The notes beneath the pieces were generated by a model, which searched no databases, was not told the origin of the DNA, and saw only the letters and a program-made list of their open reading frames with translations. DNA of 64,000 bases from Rhodanobacter denitrificans (GTDB lineage Bacteria > Pseudomonadota > Gammaproteobacteria > Xanthomonadales > Rhodanobacteraceae). How positions within the stretch are numbered: position 1 is the first letter of the stretch; each line of letters begins with the position of its first letter. Location of the stretch: assembly GCA_017848855.1 (NCBI GenBank), contig JAFIHF010000023.1, forward strand, positions 27,674-91,673. The letters run 5' to 3'. Shown piece after piece: positions 1-7,941 of the stretch. A program made the translations under genes and the position numbers.

Positions 1-1108
1 CGTGGGTCAGCGCGTAGGCCTTCAGCATGTCGCGGGTCTGCGGCACGCCGGCGGCGGTGCCGTTCCACACGCCTTCCAGCGCGGGGCCGCCGAACGCCAG
101 GGTGGCGCGCACGTTGCCGTCGACGATCACGCGGCCGAACTTGTCGTGGTCGCCGGGCTTCAGCGTGGCCGCCTCGGCCGGGGCCGCGGCGCTGCCGGCG
201 TCGGCCGGCGCGCTGCCCAGGGCGGGCGGCGTCGGCGCGGTGAGCTGCTGGGTCTGGCCGTTGACGTTGACGGTGCTGGAGTCGATCGGCATCGCCACGT
301 CGAAGGTGTAGGTGGTGTCGCCGTAGTTGGTGGTGAAGAGGATGCGCGGGCCGGTGACGTTCACGCCCAGCTTCTTCGCCGTGGCCTGGATCTGCGCCAC
401 CGCCTTGCCGACGGTGTCGGCCAGGCCCTCGATGCCGTCCTTGCGCTGGATCGAGGCCGGCACCAGCAGCACCGGGGTCTGCTCGGTCTGGCGGATGTAC
501 GGGATCAGCTTGCCGTAATCGACGTTCGGCACCGAGGCCAGCACGTTCTGCAGGTTGTTCAGGCCGAACTCGATGAACGAATCGGGATCGCCGTGGATGT
601 ACAGGTTGGCGAAGCGGTTCACCAGGTTCCAGCCGTACTTCACGTCATACGACCAGGTGATGTTGGTGAGCTGGTTGCGGCTGCCGGAGCGCTCCAGGTC
701 GAGGGTGAAGGTCTTGTCGTAGCCCTTCCAGCCGTTGTCCAGGTCCCACACGATCTTCGCGCTCTTGGCGGTGCCGTCGATCTTGTCGAACTCCGGCGTG
801 GCGCTGTCGATGGTCAGCGAGCCGTTGCCCACGCGCGGTTCGCTGCTGGTCCAGCTCACTTCGGCACCGGGGCCGTAGGCCTTGCCGGACCAGTTGTACT
901 TGACGTGCGGGTCGTTCGAATTCAGCACCGAGAACTCGGGCAGGCGGCGGAAGTTCGCGAGCACGTCGTAGACCTGGCGCATGTCCTTGCCGACCACCAG
1001 CGAGCGCTCGATGTGGCCGCTGCCGGGCATGACCACCGCGGCCAGCACGCCGATGCCGATGACGATGGCGCACGCCATCAGAAATTCAAGAACACGAACA
1101 CGCATCAT
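1..1108 (-). CDS. SRPBCC (polyketide cyclase/START-like) family protein, 3' end cut by window
   Basis: The reading frame starts at ATG 1108 and is still open at the window edge, so about 369 codons are visible and the C-terminus is missing. A start codon one codon downstream (1105) is also possible. A GGAG lies about 8 nt upstream. Residues about 9-27 form one hydrophobic N-terminal helix ending in VVMPG, which suggests membrane anchoring. A segment typical of the SRPBCC ligand-binding fold follows, with the stretch KDMRQVYDVLANFRRLPEF and a later TWSYDVKYGWNL. The following acidic, proline- and alanine-rich part (GSAPADAGSAAAPAE) looks like a linker. The ligand is unknown. It is separated by 267 bp from the response regulator gene on the same strand. 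Confidence 0.75.
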   Translation of the reverse strand, partial: MMRVRVLEFLMACAIVIGIGVLAAVVMPGSGHIERSLVVGKDMRQVYDVLANFRRLPEFSVLNSNDPHVKYNWSGKAYGPGAEVSWTSSEPRVGNGSLTIDSATPEFDKIDGTAKSAKIVWDLDNGWKGYDKTFTLDLERSGSRNQLTNITWSYDVKYGWNLVNRFANLYIHGDPDSFIEFGLNNLQNVLASVPNVDYGKLIPYIRQTEQTPVLLVPASIQRKDGIEGLADTVGKAVAQIQATAKKLGVNVTGPRILFTTNYGDTTYTFDVAMPIDSSTVNVNGQTQQLTAPTPPALGSAPADAGSAAAPAEAATLKPGDHDKFGRVIVDGNVRATLAFGGPALEGVWNGTAAGVPQTRDMLKAYALTH

Positions 1109-1375
1109 TCCAGGGTCTCCGAGCGTCTGTACGCGGTACTCAGGTGTTGCCCCAGCCGTCGCGCGGGCCTTGCTGCGGCTCGATCGCGGGGAGATGACCG
1201 GGGGTCGGCAAACGCCGAAGGACTGGATGGTACTTGCTCATGCGCCGGAACGCCATCGGGTTCCGGCAAGCCGTCTGGACGGCCGCAAAGCCTTGTCCAT
1301 GCACGACTTGTCGGCCGCGGCGGGCGCTGCGCCGCAGCATCCGCGGGCGCATGGAAACACGGCCCCGCCGGGCGC

Positions 1376-2017
1376 TCAGACGATGCCCAGCTCCAGCGCC
1401 TTCAGCACCGCGCGGGTGCGGTCGCGCACGCCCAGCTTGGAGAGGATGTTGGAGACATGGTTCTTCACCGTGCCCTCGGCCACCTTCAGCGAGTTGGCGA
1501 TCTCCTTGTTGGAGTAGCCGCCGGAAAGCAGGCGCAGGATCTCGGTCTCGCGCTCGGTCAGCGGGTCCGGCTGCTCCAGGCTGGTGAACTGGTTCTGCAT
1601 GCGCCCCACGCCGGCCAGCAGGCGCTGGGTGACCATCGGCGCCACCAGCGAGCCGCCCGCGGCCACCGTGCGCACCGCCTCCACCAGCTGCTCCAGCGAG
1701 ACGTCCTTGAGCAGATACCCGCGCGCGCCGGCCTTCAGGCCCTGCAGCACCAGCTGGTCGTCGTCGAAGGTGGTGAGGATGATCGTGGGCGGCAGCTCGT
1801 TGCGCGCGGACAGCGCCTGCAGCACCTCCAGCCCGCTCATGTTCGGCATGCGCAGGTCGAGCAGCACCACGTCGGGCTTGACGCGCGGGATATCGGCCAC
1901 CGCCTGCGCGCCGTCGGCGCACTCGGCCACCACGCGGATGTCCTGGGCCAGGTCGAGCAGCGAGCGCACGCCCTGGCGTACCAGGTTCTGGTCGTCGACG
2001 AGACAGACGGAAATCAT
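1376..2017 (-). CDS. NarL/FixJ-family DNA-binding response regulator
   Basis: This is a 213-aa two-domain regulator. The receiver domain spans residues about 2-118, with the acidic pair D8/D9, phosphoacceptor D54 (LLDLRMPN) and K104. A LuxR-type helix-turn-helix lies at about 149-211 (LTERETEILRLLSGG, then AEGTVKNHVSNILSKLGVRDR). It sits 115 bp downstream of a DesK-type sensor kinase on the same strand, so the two probably form one phosphorelay. Phosphorylation by the kinase should promote dimerisation and DNA binding. The start ATG at 2017 gives the canonical MISVCLVDD N-terminus. Target genes cannot be deduced; a Lia/Des-like envelope-stress role is only an analogy. Confidence 0.93.
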   Translation of the reverse strand: MISVCLVDDQNLVRQGVRSLLDLAQDIRVVAECADGAQAVADIPRVKPDVVLLDLRMPNMSGLEVLQALSARNELPPTIILTTFDDDQLVLQGLKAGARGYLLKDVSLEQLVEAVRTVAAGGSLVAPMVTQRLLAGVGRMQNQFTSLEQPDPLTERETEILRLLSGGYSNKEIANSLKVAEGTVKNHVSNILSKLGVRDRTRAVLKALELGIV

Positions 2018-2132
2018 CGCGGATCCTCGTAGCGATCGTCGTTGCGGCGAACCGGCGCACGACAAGGGAAACAATGCGGCATCCGAACCCGCGCATTCTG
2101 GCATGCGCAGCCCGCGGCGGGCACGTGCGACG

Positions 2133-3407
2133 TCACGGTACCGACAACGCGGGCGGCACGACCCGCGAGGGCGCATGCGCCAGTTCCGGCTGCTCGCCCA
2201 GCGGCAGGCGCACGGTGAGCGCGAAGCCTTCGCCCGGCGCGGTTTCCAGCACCAGGCTGCCGCCGAACTCGGCCAGCCGCTCGCGCATGCCGGACAGGCC
2301 GTTGCCCACCGTCGGCTGCGCGGCGCCGCGGCCGTCGTCGCGCGCATGCAGACCCAGCAGGCTCGGCCCGGCATAGGCGAAGGTCAGCCACAGGTTGCGC
2401 GCACCGGCATGCCGCGCGGCATTGGTGATGATCTCCTGCGCGCAGCGCAGCAGCACCTGCGCGCGGCGCGGATCCTCCACGCTGAAGCGCGGCGGCATGT
2501 TCACCTGCACCTTGAGCCCGGGCACGCCTTCGGTGAGGCCGCGCAGCGCCTGGGTGAGGTCGATCGCGTCATCCTGGCGCAGCTCGCTGACCGCCTCGCG
2601 CACGTCGGCGAGCAGGTGCTTGGCGGTGGCCTGCGCCTTGCGCACGTGCGCGCCGGCCTCCTCGTTGCAGACGTGGCTGGCCACTTCCAGGTTCAGGCTG
2701 AGCGCGGTGAGGTGGTGGCCGATCAGGTCGTGCAGCTCGCGCGCGATGCGCATGCGCTCGGCCAGCCGGCTGGACTCGGCCAGCAGCGCGCGGGTGGCGC
2801 GCAGTTCGGAATTGAGCCGGCGCAGCGCCTCGCGCTCCTCGGTCTGCTGGCTGGCCACCATCGACGCGATGAAGGCCATCGCGCAGATGCCCAGGTAGAT
2901 GATGGTCTGCAGGAGGGCCTTGTTGAAGCTGTGGTCGAACTCGGGAAAGTGCACGAACACCGCGATCAGGCTGAGGTACTGCAGCACGATGCAGGACACC
3001 CCGAGCCAGCGCGGCAGCAGCCACGGCAGCACCAGCGCCGTCACCGCGAACAGCATCGCGACGAGGCCGCTGTGGCTGTACCAGCCCACCGCCACCGCCG
3101 CGGCGCTCATCACCAGCACGCCCAGCAGCCGCAGGCCCACGTGGCGGCGCGAACCCAGGTCATAGGTCACCGCCCAGTACAGCACCCCGAACACCAGGTA
3201 GCACAGCGTCCACACCAGCAGCGAAAACCCCGGCCGGTGCAGCTGGTTCAGGCGATCGGACGCCCATTGCGTGAGCAGCGGCGTGCCCACGCACAGGTAG
3301 GTGAACAACCCGGCGAAGCGCAGCAGGCGGATATGACTGAAATTGGCCTGGAACATGCCGCACATCATTGGCCACGCGCCCACCCCGCGCAATCCGCGGG
3401 AAGTCAT
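2133..3407 (-). CDS. DesK/LiaS-type sensor histidine kinase
   Basis: The longest form is 424 aa. The N-terminal half (to about residue 185) is a bundle of roughly five or six hydrophobic helices with almost no periplasmic sensor domain, as in kinases that sense the membrane itself. A short coiled coil leads to a HisKA_3 dimerisation domain with phosphoacceptor H226 in RIARELHDLIGHHLTALS. The HATPase domain follows, with QEIITNAARHAGA (N box) and GNGLSGMRERLAEFGG (G boxes). The start is uncertain: ATGs at 3407, 3368, 3365 and 3356 are possible, and 3356 (MFQANFSHIRLLRF) looks most natural by sequence, although no start has a strong ribosome site. Its partner is the regulator just downstream. 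Confidence 0.88.
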   Translation of the reverse strand: MTSRGLRGVGAWPMMCGMFQANFSHIRLLRFAGLFTYLCVGTPLLTQWASDRLNQLHRPGFSLLVWTLCYLVFGVLYWAVTYDLGSRRHVGLRLLGVLVMSAAAVAVGWYSHSGLVAMLFAVTALVLPWLLPRWLGVSCIVLQYLSLIAVFVHFPEFDHSFNKALLQTIIYLGICAMAFIASMVASQQTEEREALRRLNSELRATRALLAESSRLAERMRIARELHDLIGHHLTALSLNLEVASHVCNEEAGAHVRKAQATAKHLLADVREAVSELRQDDAIDLTQALRGLTEGVPGLKVQVNMPPRFSVEDPRRAQVLLRCAQEIITNAARHAGARNLWLTFAYAGPSLLGLHARDDGRGAAQPTVGNGLSGMRERLAEFGGSLVLETAPGEGFALTVRLPLGEQPELAHAPSRVVPPALSVP

Positions 3408-3548
3408 GCCTGCCGAAAGGCACGCACGGCTTTACAAGGGTTTTACATGCGGCGACGCGAGGTGTGCGGGTGGCGGGTGCGTGCCATAATGCGCCATTGC
3501 CGCGAGGCCATGCCGGCCTCGGCCCATCTCATCCCTGCGGAGCAACGA

Positions 3549-4166
3549 ATGGCCCTCGCCATCCGCGACGTCAGCGAGCACGACCTGGATGACGTGCTGG
3601 CCCTCAACAACGCCGCCGGTCAGTCCATCCTCGCCCTCGATGCCGCGCACCTGCGCTACTTCTTCGAGCGCGCCGAGTATTTCCGCGTGGCCGAGATCGA
3701 CGGCCATCTCGCCGGTTTCCTGATCGCGCTGCGCGAAGGCAGCGACTACCCCAGCCCGAACTACCGCTGGTTCAGCGGGCACTACGACGCGTTCGTGTAC
3801 ATCGACCGCATCGTGATCGCCAATGCCTACCGCCGCCACGGCCTCGGCCGCATCTTCTACTGCGACGTCACCAGCTACGCCGAGGTGCGCGTGCCGCTGC
3901 TCACCTGCGAGGTGTTCCTGGAGCCGCACGACGACGTGGCCGTGCTGTTCCACGGCACCTACGGCTTCCAGGAAGTGGGCCAGCAGCGCGTGGGCGCGCA
4001 GGAGCGCCAGGTGAGCCTGCTCGCCAAGGAGCTGCCCAGCTACGCTTACGTGCGCGAAACCTGGCTCGAACACGGCGGCCTGCCCGACCTGCCCTGGCTG
4101 GCCGAACGCCAGCGCCCGATTCCGGTCCCCAGCCCGCGCCGGCAGGCCGGGGAGCGCCTCGCATGA
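3549..4166 (+). CDS. GNAT-family N-acetyltransferase
   Basis: This 205-aa protein fits the GNAT fold: an N-terminal substrate region, the central strand FVYIDRIVIANAYRRHGLGRIFY that provides the acetyl-CoA pyrophosphate loop (RRHGLG, about residues 96-101), and a C-terminal strand around VFLEPHDDVAVLFHGTYGFQEVG. The start ATG has a GGAG about 8 nt upstream. The stop codon overlaps the minC start by four bases (ATGA), so the gene is translationally coupled to minC and probably leads the min operon. The acceptor is unknown. The coupling may be only positional, as nothing in the sequence ties it to division. Confidence 0.85.
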   Translation: MALAIRDVSEHDLDDVLALNNAAGQSILALDAAHLRYFFERAEYFRVAEIDGHLAGFLIALREGSDYPSPNYRWFSGHYDAFVYIDRIVIANAYRRHGLGRIFYCDVTSYAEVRVPLLTCEVFLEPHDDVAVLFHGTYGFQEVGQQRVGAQERQVSLLAKELPSYAYVRETWLEHGGLPDLPWLAERQRPIPVPSPRRQAGERLA

Positions 4167-4915
4167 CCGCCGCACTGGATGCCATGGATGCCTGCGACCT
4201 GCGCTTCGGCCAGGTGGGCATCGCCAACGTGCGCATCAAGCGCGTGGACGCCGCCGCGCTGTGCGAGGAACTGGAACGCCGCGTGCGCTCGGCGCCGCAG
4301 CTGTTCGCCCGCGCCGCCGTGGTGCTGGACCTCAGCCACCTGCTGAAGCTGCCCGACGACGGCACCGTCGACGCGCTGCTGGAAGCGGTGCGCAGCGCCG
4401 GCATGCTGCCGGTGGGCCTGGCCTACGGCACCAGCGAGACCGAGGCGCTGGCCCGGCGCATGGGCCTGCCGCTGATCGCCAAGTTCCGCGCCGCCTACGA
4501 GCCGGCCGGCGGCAACGCCGCGGCGGCCGCGCCCGCCCCGGTCGCCGCGCCGGCACGCGAGGTGGCCGAGCCCGCGCGCGAACGCACGCAGGGCACGCTG
4601 CACCACGACGGCACCGTGCGCTCCGGCCAGCAGGTCTACGCGCGCGACCGCGACCTGGTGGTCACCGGCACCGTCGCCAACGGCGCCGAGGTGATCGCCG
4701 ACGGCGACATCCACGTTTACGGCGGCCTGCGCGGCCGCGCCATGGCCGGCGCCCAGGGCGACACCGACGCGCGCATCTTCGTGCACGATTTCCGCGCCGA
4801 ACTGGTGGCGATCGCCGGCCACTACCGCGTGTTCGAACAGATACCGAAAGACCTCGAAGGCCAATCCGTGCGATGCTGGCTGGAAGGCGAAAAACTGCTG
4901 CTGACCCGGCTCTAA
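4163..4915 (+). CDS. minC: Septum site-determining protein MinC
   Basis: MinC blocks FtsZ polymerisation and, carried by MinD, keeps the Z ring away from the poles. The 250-aa protein has the N-terminal FtsZ-antagonist domain (about 1-105), an Ala/Pro-rich linker (about 112-138) and the C-terminal beta-helix domain (about 140-245), with GTVRSGQQVYARDRDLVVTG and the diagnostic GDIHVYGGLRGRAMAGA. It overlaps the upstream GNAT gene by 4 bp and precedes minD by 48 bp. Gene order minC-minD-minE is the standard one. Confidence 0.97.
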   Translation: MTAALDAMDACDLRFGQVGIANVRIKRVDAAALCEELERRVRSAPQLFARAAVVLDLSHLLKLPDDGTVDALLEAVRSAGMLPVGLAYGTSETEALARRMGLPLIAKFRAAYEPAGGNAAAAAPAPVAAPAREVAEPARERTQGTLHHDGTVRSGQQVYARDRDLVVTGTVANGAEVIADGDIHVYGGLRGRAMAGAQGDTDARIFVHDFRAELVAIAGHYRVFEQIPKDLEGQSVRCWLEGEKLLLTRL

Positions 4916-4963
4916 GCGGGCACTGCAACCACAACGACAAGAACGTTCCCGGGAGATGGTTCC

Positions 4964-5779
4964 TTGACTGCTGAAATCATTGTTGTCACCTCGGGCAAGG
5001 GCGGCGTCGGCAAGACCACGACCAGCGCCTCGCTCGCCACCGGCCTCGCGATGGCCGGCAAGAAGGTCGCGGTGATCGACTTCGACGTCGGCCTGCGCAA
5101 CCTCGACCTGATCATGGGCTGCGAACGCCGCGTGGTGTACGACTTCGTCAACGTCGTGCACGGCGAGGCCACGCTGAAGCAGGCGCTGATCAAGGACAAG
5201 CGCCACGAGAACCTGTACGTGCTGGCCGCCAGCCAGACCCGCGACAAGGACGCGCTGACCCAGGAGGGCGTGGAGAAGGTGCTCGACGGCCTGTCCGAGG
5301 ACGGCTTCGACTACATCGTGTGCGACTCGCCCGCCGGCATCGAGAAAGGCGCGCACCTGGCGATGTACTTCGCCGACCACGCGGTGGTGGTGGTGAATCC
5401 GGAAGTGTCCTCGGTGCGCGACTCCGACCGCATCCTCGGCCTGCTCGCCAGCAAGACCCGCCGCGCCGAGCGCGGCGACGGCGCGATCAAGCAGCACCTG
5501 CTGCTGACCCGCTACAGCCCGGTGCGCGTGGCCAGCGGCGACATGCTCAGCGTGAAGGACGTCGAGGAGATCCTCGGCATCAGCGTGGTCGGCGTGATCC
5601 CGGAATCGGAGCAGGTGCTGGCCGCCTCCAACTCCGGCGTGCCGGTGATCCTCGACGCGAACTCGCACGCCGGCCAGGCCTACAGCGACACCGTGGCCCG
5701 CATCCTCGGCGAGGAACGCGCGCTGCGCTTCCTCGACGCACCCAAGAAGGGTTTCCTGCAACGCGTGTTCGGAGGCTGA
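4964..5779 (+). CDS. minD: Septum site-determining ATPase MinD
   Basis: This is a 271-aa ParA/MinD-type ATPase that oscillates on the membrane and recruits MinC. The deviant Walker A motif KGGVGKTTT lies at about residues 10-18 and the [13 protein letters not shown] switch region follows. The C-terminal amphipathic helix [12 protein letters not shown] is the membrane-targeting sequence. The start is TTG at 4964: it gives the conserved [15 protein letters not shown]-terminus and has GGGAG at 4951-4955 with an 8-nt gap, and no in-frame ATG fits. The TTG start may limit MinD relative to MinE. Confidence 0.97.
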   Translation: MTAEIIVVTSGKGGVGKTTTSASLATGLAMAGKKVAVIDFDVGLRNLDLIMGCERRVVYDFVNVVHGEATLKQALIKDKRHENLYVLAASQTRDKDALTQEGVEKVLDGLSEDGFDYIVCDSPAGIEKGAHLAMYFADHAVVVVNPEVSSVRDSDRILGLLASKTRRAERGDGAIKQHLLLTRYSPVRVASGDMLSVKDVEEILGISVVGVIPESEQVLAASNSGVPVILDANSHAGQAYSDTVARILGEERALRFLDAPKKGFLQRVFGG

Positions 5780-5784
5780 CCGCG

Positions 5785-6063
5785 ATGGGCATTCTTGATT
5801 TCCTGAAGCGCAAGCCCGAGCCCACCGCCGGCCTGGCCAAGGAACGCCTGCGCATCATCGTGGCGCAGGAGCGCTCCACCCGCGGTGCGCCGGACTACCT
5901 GCCGCTGTTGCGCAACGAGCTGCTCGAAGTCATCAAGAAATACGTCCACGTCGACCTCGAGGCGATCAACATCAACGTCGAGCGCGACAGCGGGCACGAG
6001 GTGCTGGAGCTGTCGGTGGCGCTGCCGGAAGGCAAGCAGGCCGCCGCCACGCCGGCCACCTGA
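5785..6063 (+). CDS. minE: Cell division topological specificity factor MinE
   Basis: MinE stimulates MinD ATPase activity and drives the pole-to-pole oscillation. The 92-aa protein keeps both functional parts: the membrane-binding N-terminus [11 protein letters not shown] and the anti-MinCD helix [13 protein letters not shown], followed by the dimerisation domain ([18 protein letters not shown]...INVERDSG). A GGAGG lies just before the ATG, which is 5 bp after the minD stop. A strong GC palindrome follows the stop codon. Confidence 0.97.
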   Translation: MGILDFLKRKPEPTAGLAKERLRIIVAQERSTRGAPDYLPLLRNELLEVIKKYVHVDLEAININVERDSGHEVLELSVALPEGKQAAATPAT

Positions 6064-6068
6064 CTCCA

Positions 6069-6088
6069 GGCCGCCCCGCGGGGCGGCC
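6069..6088 (+). terminator. GC palindrome after minE
   Basis: A perfect 10+10 bp palindrome (GGCCGCCCCG / CGGGGCGGCC) starts 5 nt after the minE stop. No U-tract follows, and the next start codon is only 5 nt away. It may be a weak terminator, a 3'-end stabiliser, or a structure that limits translation of the next gene. Confidence 0.45.
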
Positions 6089-6093
6089 GTGCC

Positions 6094-6609
6094 ATGCAGC
6101 AACCCGACACCACTCCCGCCGTGCTGCGCCTGGCCGACGTCGGCTTCGCCGCGCCCGCCACCCTGCTCGCCCGCCACGGCCTCGCGCTCGAGCGCGTGGC
6201 CGACGGCGCGTCCATCCCCGGCAGCTACTGGGGCGACGACGAGGCCGGCATCATCGGCTGCACGGTCTATGCGCGCACAGACACCCCGGTGCACTCGCTG
6301 CTGCACGAGGCCTGCCACCTGCTCGTGCTGCCGCCCGAACGGCGCGCACAGGTGCATACCGATGCCACCGATTCGGTGCCGGAGGAAGACGCCACCTGCT
6401 ACCTGCAGATCGTGCTGGCCGACGAGCTGCCCGGCGTGGGCCGCGCGCGCCTGATGGCCGACATGGACGCCTGGGGCTACAGCTACCGCCTCGGCTCCAC
6501 CCGCGCCTGGTTCGAGCAGGATGCCGAGAACGCGCGGCGCTGGCTGGTCGAACGCGGCCTGCTCACGCACGACGGCAAATTTCCCGCGGCGGCCGACGCG
6601 GCCGCCTGA
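6094..6609 (+). CDS. Conserved hypothetical protein with an HExxH motif
   Basis: This 171-aa protein of no family I can name has LLHEACHLLVLPP at about residues 69-81. That contains HEACH, a zinc-metallopeptidase HExxH signature. An acidic patch (DSVPEEDATCYLQI, about 92-105) could supply a further ligand. No signal peptide or membrane segment is seen, so it is probably cytosolic. The ATG lies 30 bp after minE, inside the minE 3' structure, and it may be cotranscribed with minCDE. Proteolytic activity is an inference from the motif alone. Confidence 0.7.
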   Translation: MQQPDTTPAVLRLADVGFAAPATLLARHGLALERVADGASIPGSYWGDDEAGIIGCTVYARTDTPVHSLLHEACHLLVLPPERRAQVHTDATDSVPEEDATCYLQIVLADELPGVGRARLMADMDAWGYSYRLGSTRAWFEQDAENARRWLVERGLLTHDGKFPAAADAAA

Positions 6610-6637
6610 TCCAAACCTCACGTTACGCAGGCCCGCC

Positions 6638-7717
6638 GTGGCGCGACCCCCGCACGAACCCTTCGACCTCGACCACCTGCGCCGCCGCGTGGCGCGCAGC
6701 CTGATGCGCCTGTTGTTCGGCAAGCCGGCCGAACCCAGCGGCGCGCCGCTGCCGCGCCAGGGCATTTACCGCATCCTCGTCTGCCACATCAGCCACACGC
6801 TGGGCAACGCGCTGCTGCTGACGCCGCTGCTGCAGGAACTGGAAGCCACGTATCCCGGCGCCCAGATCGACATCGTCACGCGCAGCCAGGTCGGCCGCGA
6901 GCTGTACGGCCACTACGACCGCGTCAACGCAGTGTTCCAGATGCCCGCGCACGGCTTCGGCCACCCGCGCCAGTGGCTGCGCGCGCTGCGCGGCATGCGC
7001 AAGGCGCACTACGACCTCGCGATCGACGTCGATCCGCAATCGCAGACCGGCCGCCTGCTGCTGCTGAAGGCGCGCGCCACCTGGACGCTGGGCTTCAGCG
7101 GGCCGAAGAAGAGCGGCAGCGTGACCCACGCGGTCGAGGTGCCCGAGCAGCTGCAGAGCAAGGGCCAGCGCCCGGTCTACCTGCTGCGCCAGGCGCTGGG
7201 CGTCAGCGCCGATGGCGATTATCCGGTGCCGGACATCCGCCTCGACGAGGCCGAGCTGGCGCGCGGCCGGCGCGTGCTGCAGCGCGTGCTGGCCGCCGCG
7301 CCGACTGATGTGCAACACCGCAAGATCATCGGCGTGTTCGCCAACGCCACCGGTCCCAAGCTGCTCGGCACGGACTGGTGGAACCCGCTGCTCGCCGCGC
7401 TGGAGCGGCTGCGCCCGGATTGCCGGCTGTTGGAGATCGTGCCGATGTCCGGCCGCTCCATGCTCGGCTCGCGCTACCCCAGCTATTTCTCCACCGACCT
7501 GCGCCAGCTCGGCGCCGTGCTCGCCAGCCTCGACGGCTACCTCAGCCTCGACTGCGGCATCATGCACCTGGCCTGCGCCTCGCGCGTGCCCACGCTGGGC
7601 ATCTTCACCACCACCCGCGCCGACGAGTGGGGCCCCTACGGCCCGGGCAACCACGCGATCCACGCCTACGAACTCGCGCCCGAGGCGGTGGCCCGCGAGC
7701 TCGCCGCTCGGCTGTAG
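6638..7717 (+). CDS. Glycosyltransferase family 9 (ADP-heptose:LPS heptosyltransferase-like)
   Basis: A GTG start at 6638, with GCAGG upstream, gives 359 aa. The N-terminal Rossmann half contains ILVCHISHTLGNALLLTPLLQELEATYPGAQIDIVTR, typical of heptosyltransferases. The C-terminal half has the donor-site region FANATGPKLLGTDWWNPLL and the late motif LDGYLSLDCGIMHLACASRVPTLGIF. The likely role is transfer of a heptose or related sugar to the LPS core on the cytoplasmic face of the inner membrane. It stands alone, not in an LPS cluster. Its TAG stop codon is the TAG of the repeat arm that begins at 7714. Confidence 0.88.
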   Translation: MARPPHEPFDLDHLRRRVARSLMRLLFGKPAEPSGAPLPRQGIYRILVCHISHTLGNALLLTPLLQELEATYPGAQIDIVTRSQVGRELYGHYDRVNAVFQMPAHGFGHPRQWLRALRGMRKAHYDLAIDVDPQSQTGRLLLLKARATWTLGFSGPKKSGSVTHAVEVPEQLQSKGQRPVYLLRQALGVSADGDYPVPDIRLDEAELARGRRVLQRVLAAAPTDVQHRKIIGVFANATGPKLLGTDWWNPLLAALERLRPDCRLLEIVPMSGRSMLGSRYPSYFSTDLRQLGAVLASLDGYLSLDCGIMHLACASRVPTLGIFTTTRADEWGPYGPGNHAIHAYELAPEAVARELAARL

Positions 7718-7863
7718 GAGCGCACCCTGTGCGCGAATGCGGGAAGCGAGTGAAGAGAAGTGAGGAGTGAGAGAAATGCCCGAGGCGCGAGCTGTACGCT
7801 CTCTCTCGCTTCTCACTCCTCTCCACTCACTCCTGATCAGTCGCGCACAGAGTGCGCTCCTAC
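7714..7863. repeat. REP-like inverted element, family A copy 1
   Basis: The outer arms GTAGGAGCGCACCCTGTGCG and its near-complement (7841-7863) enclose a second pair of purine-rich arms made of GAGTGAAGAGAAGTGAGG-type words. The same layout recurs at 48453 and 54451, with variants at 59071 and 60107 and partial copies at 35768 and 49197. The upstream glycosyltransferase stop codon lies in the left arm. Confidence 0.85.
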
Positions 7864-7941
7864 GCAGGCCTGTGCTGCGCTAGTCTTCCCGCATCGCCGT
7901 GCCGCCACGCGCGGAAGCGGCCCACCACGGGAGCCTTTTCG

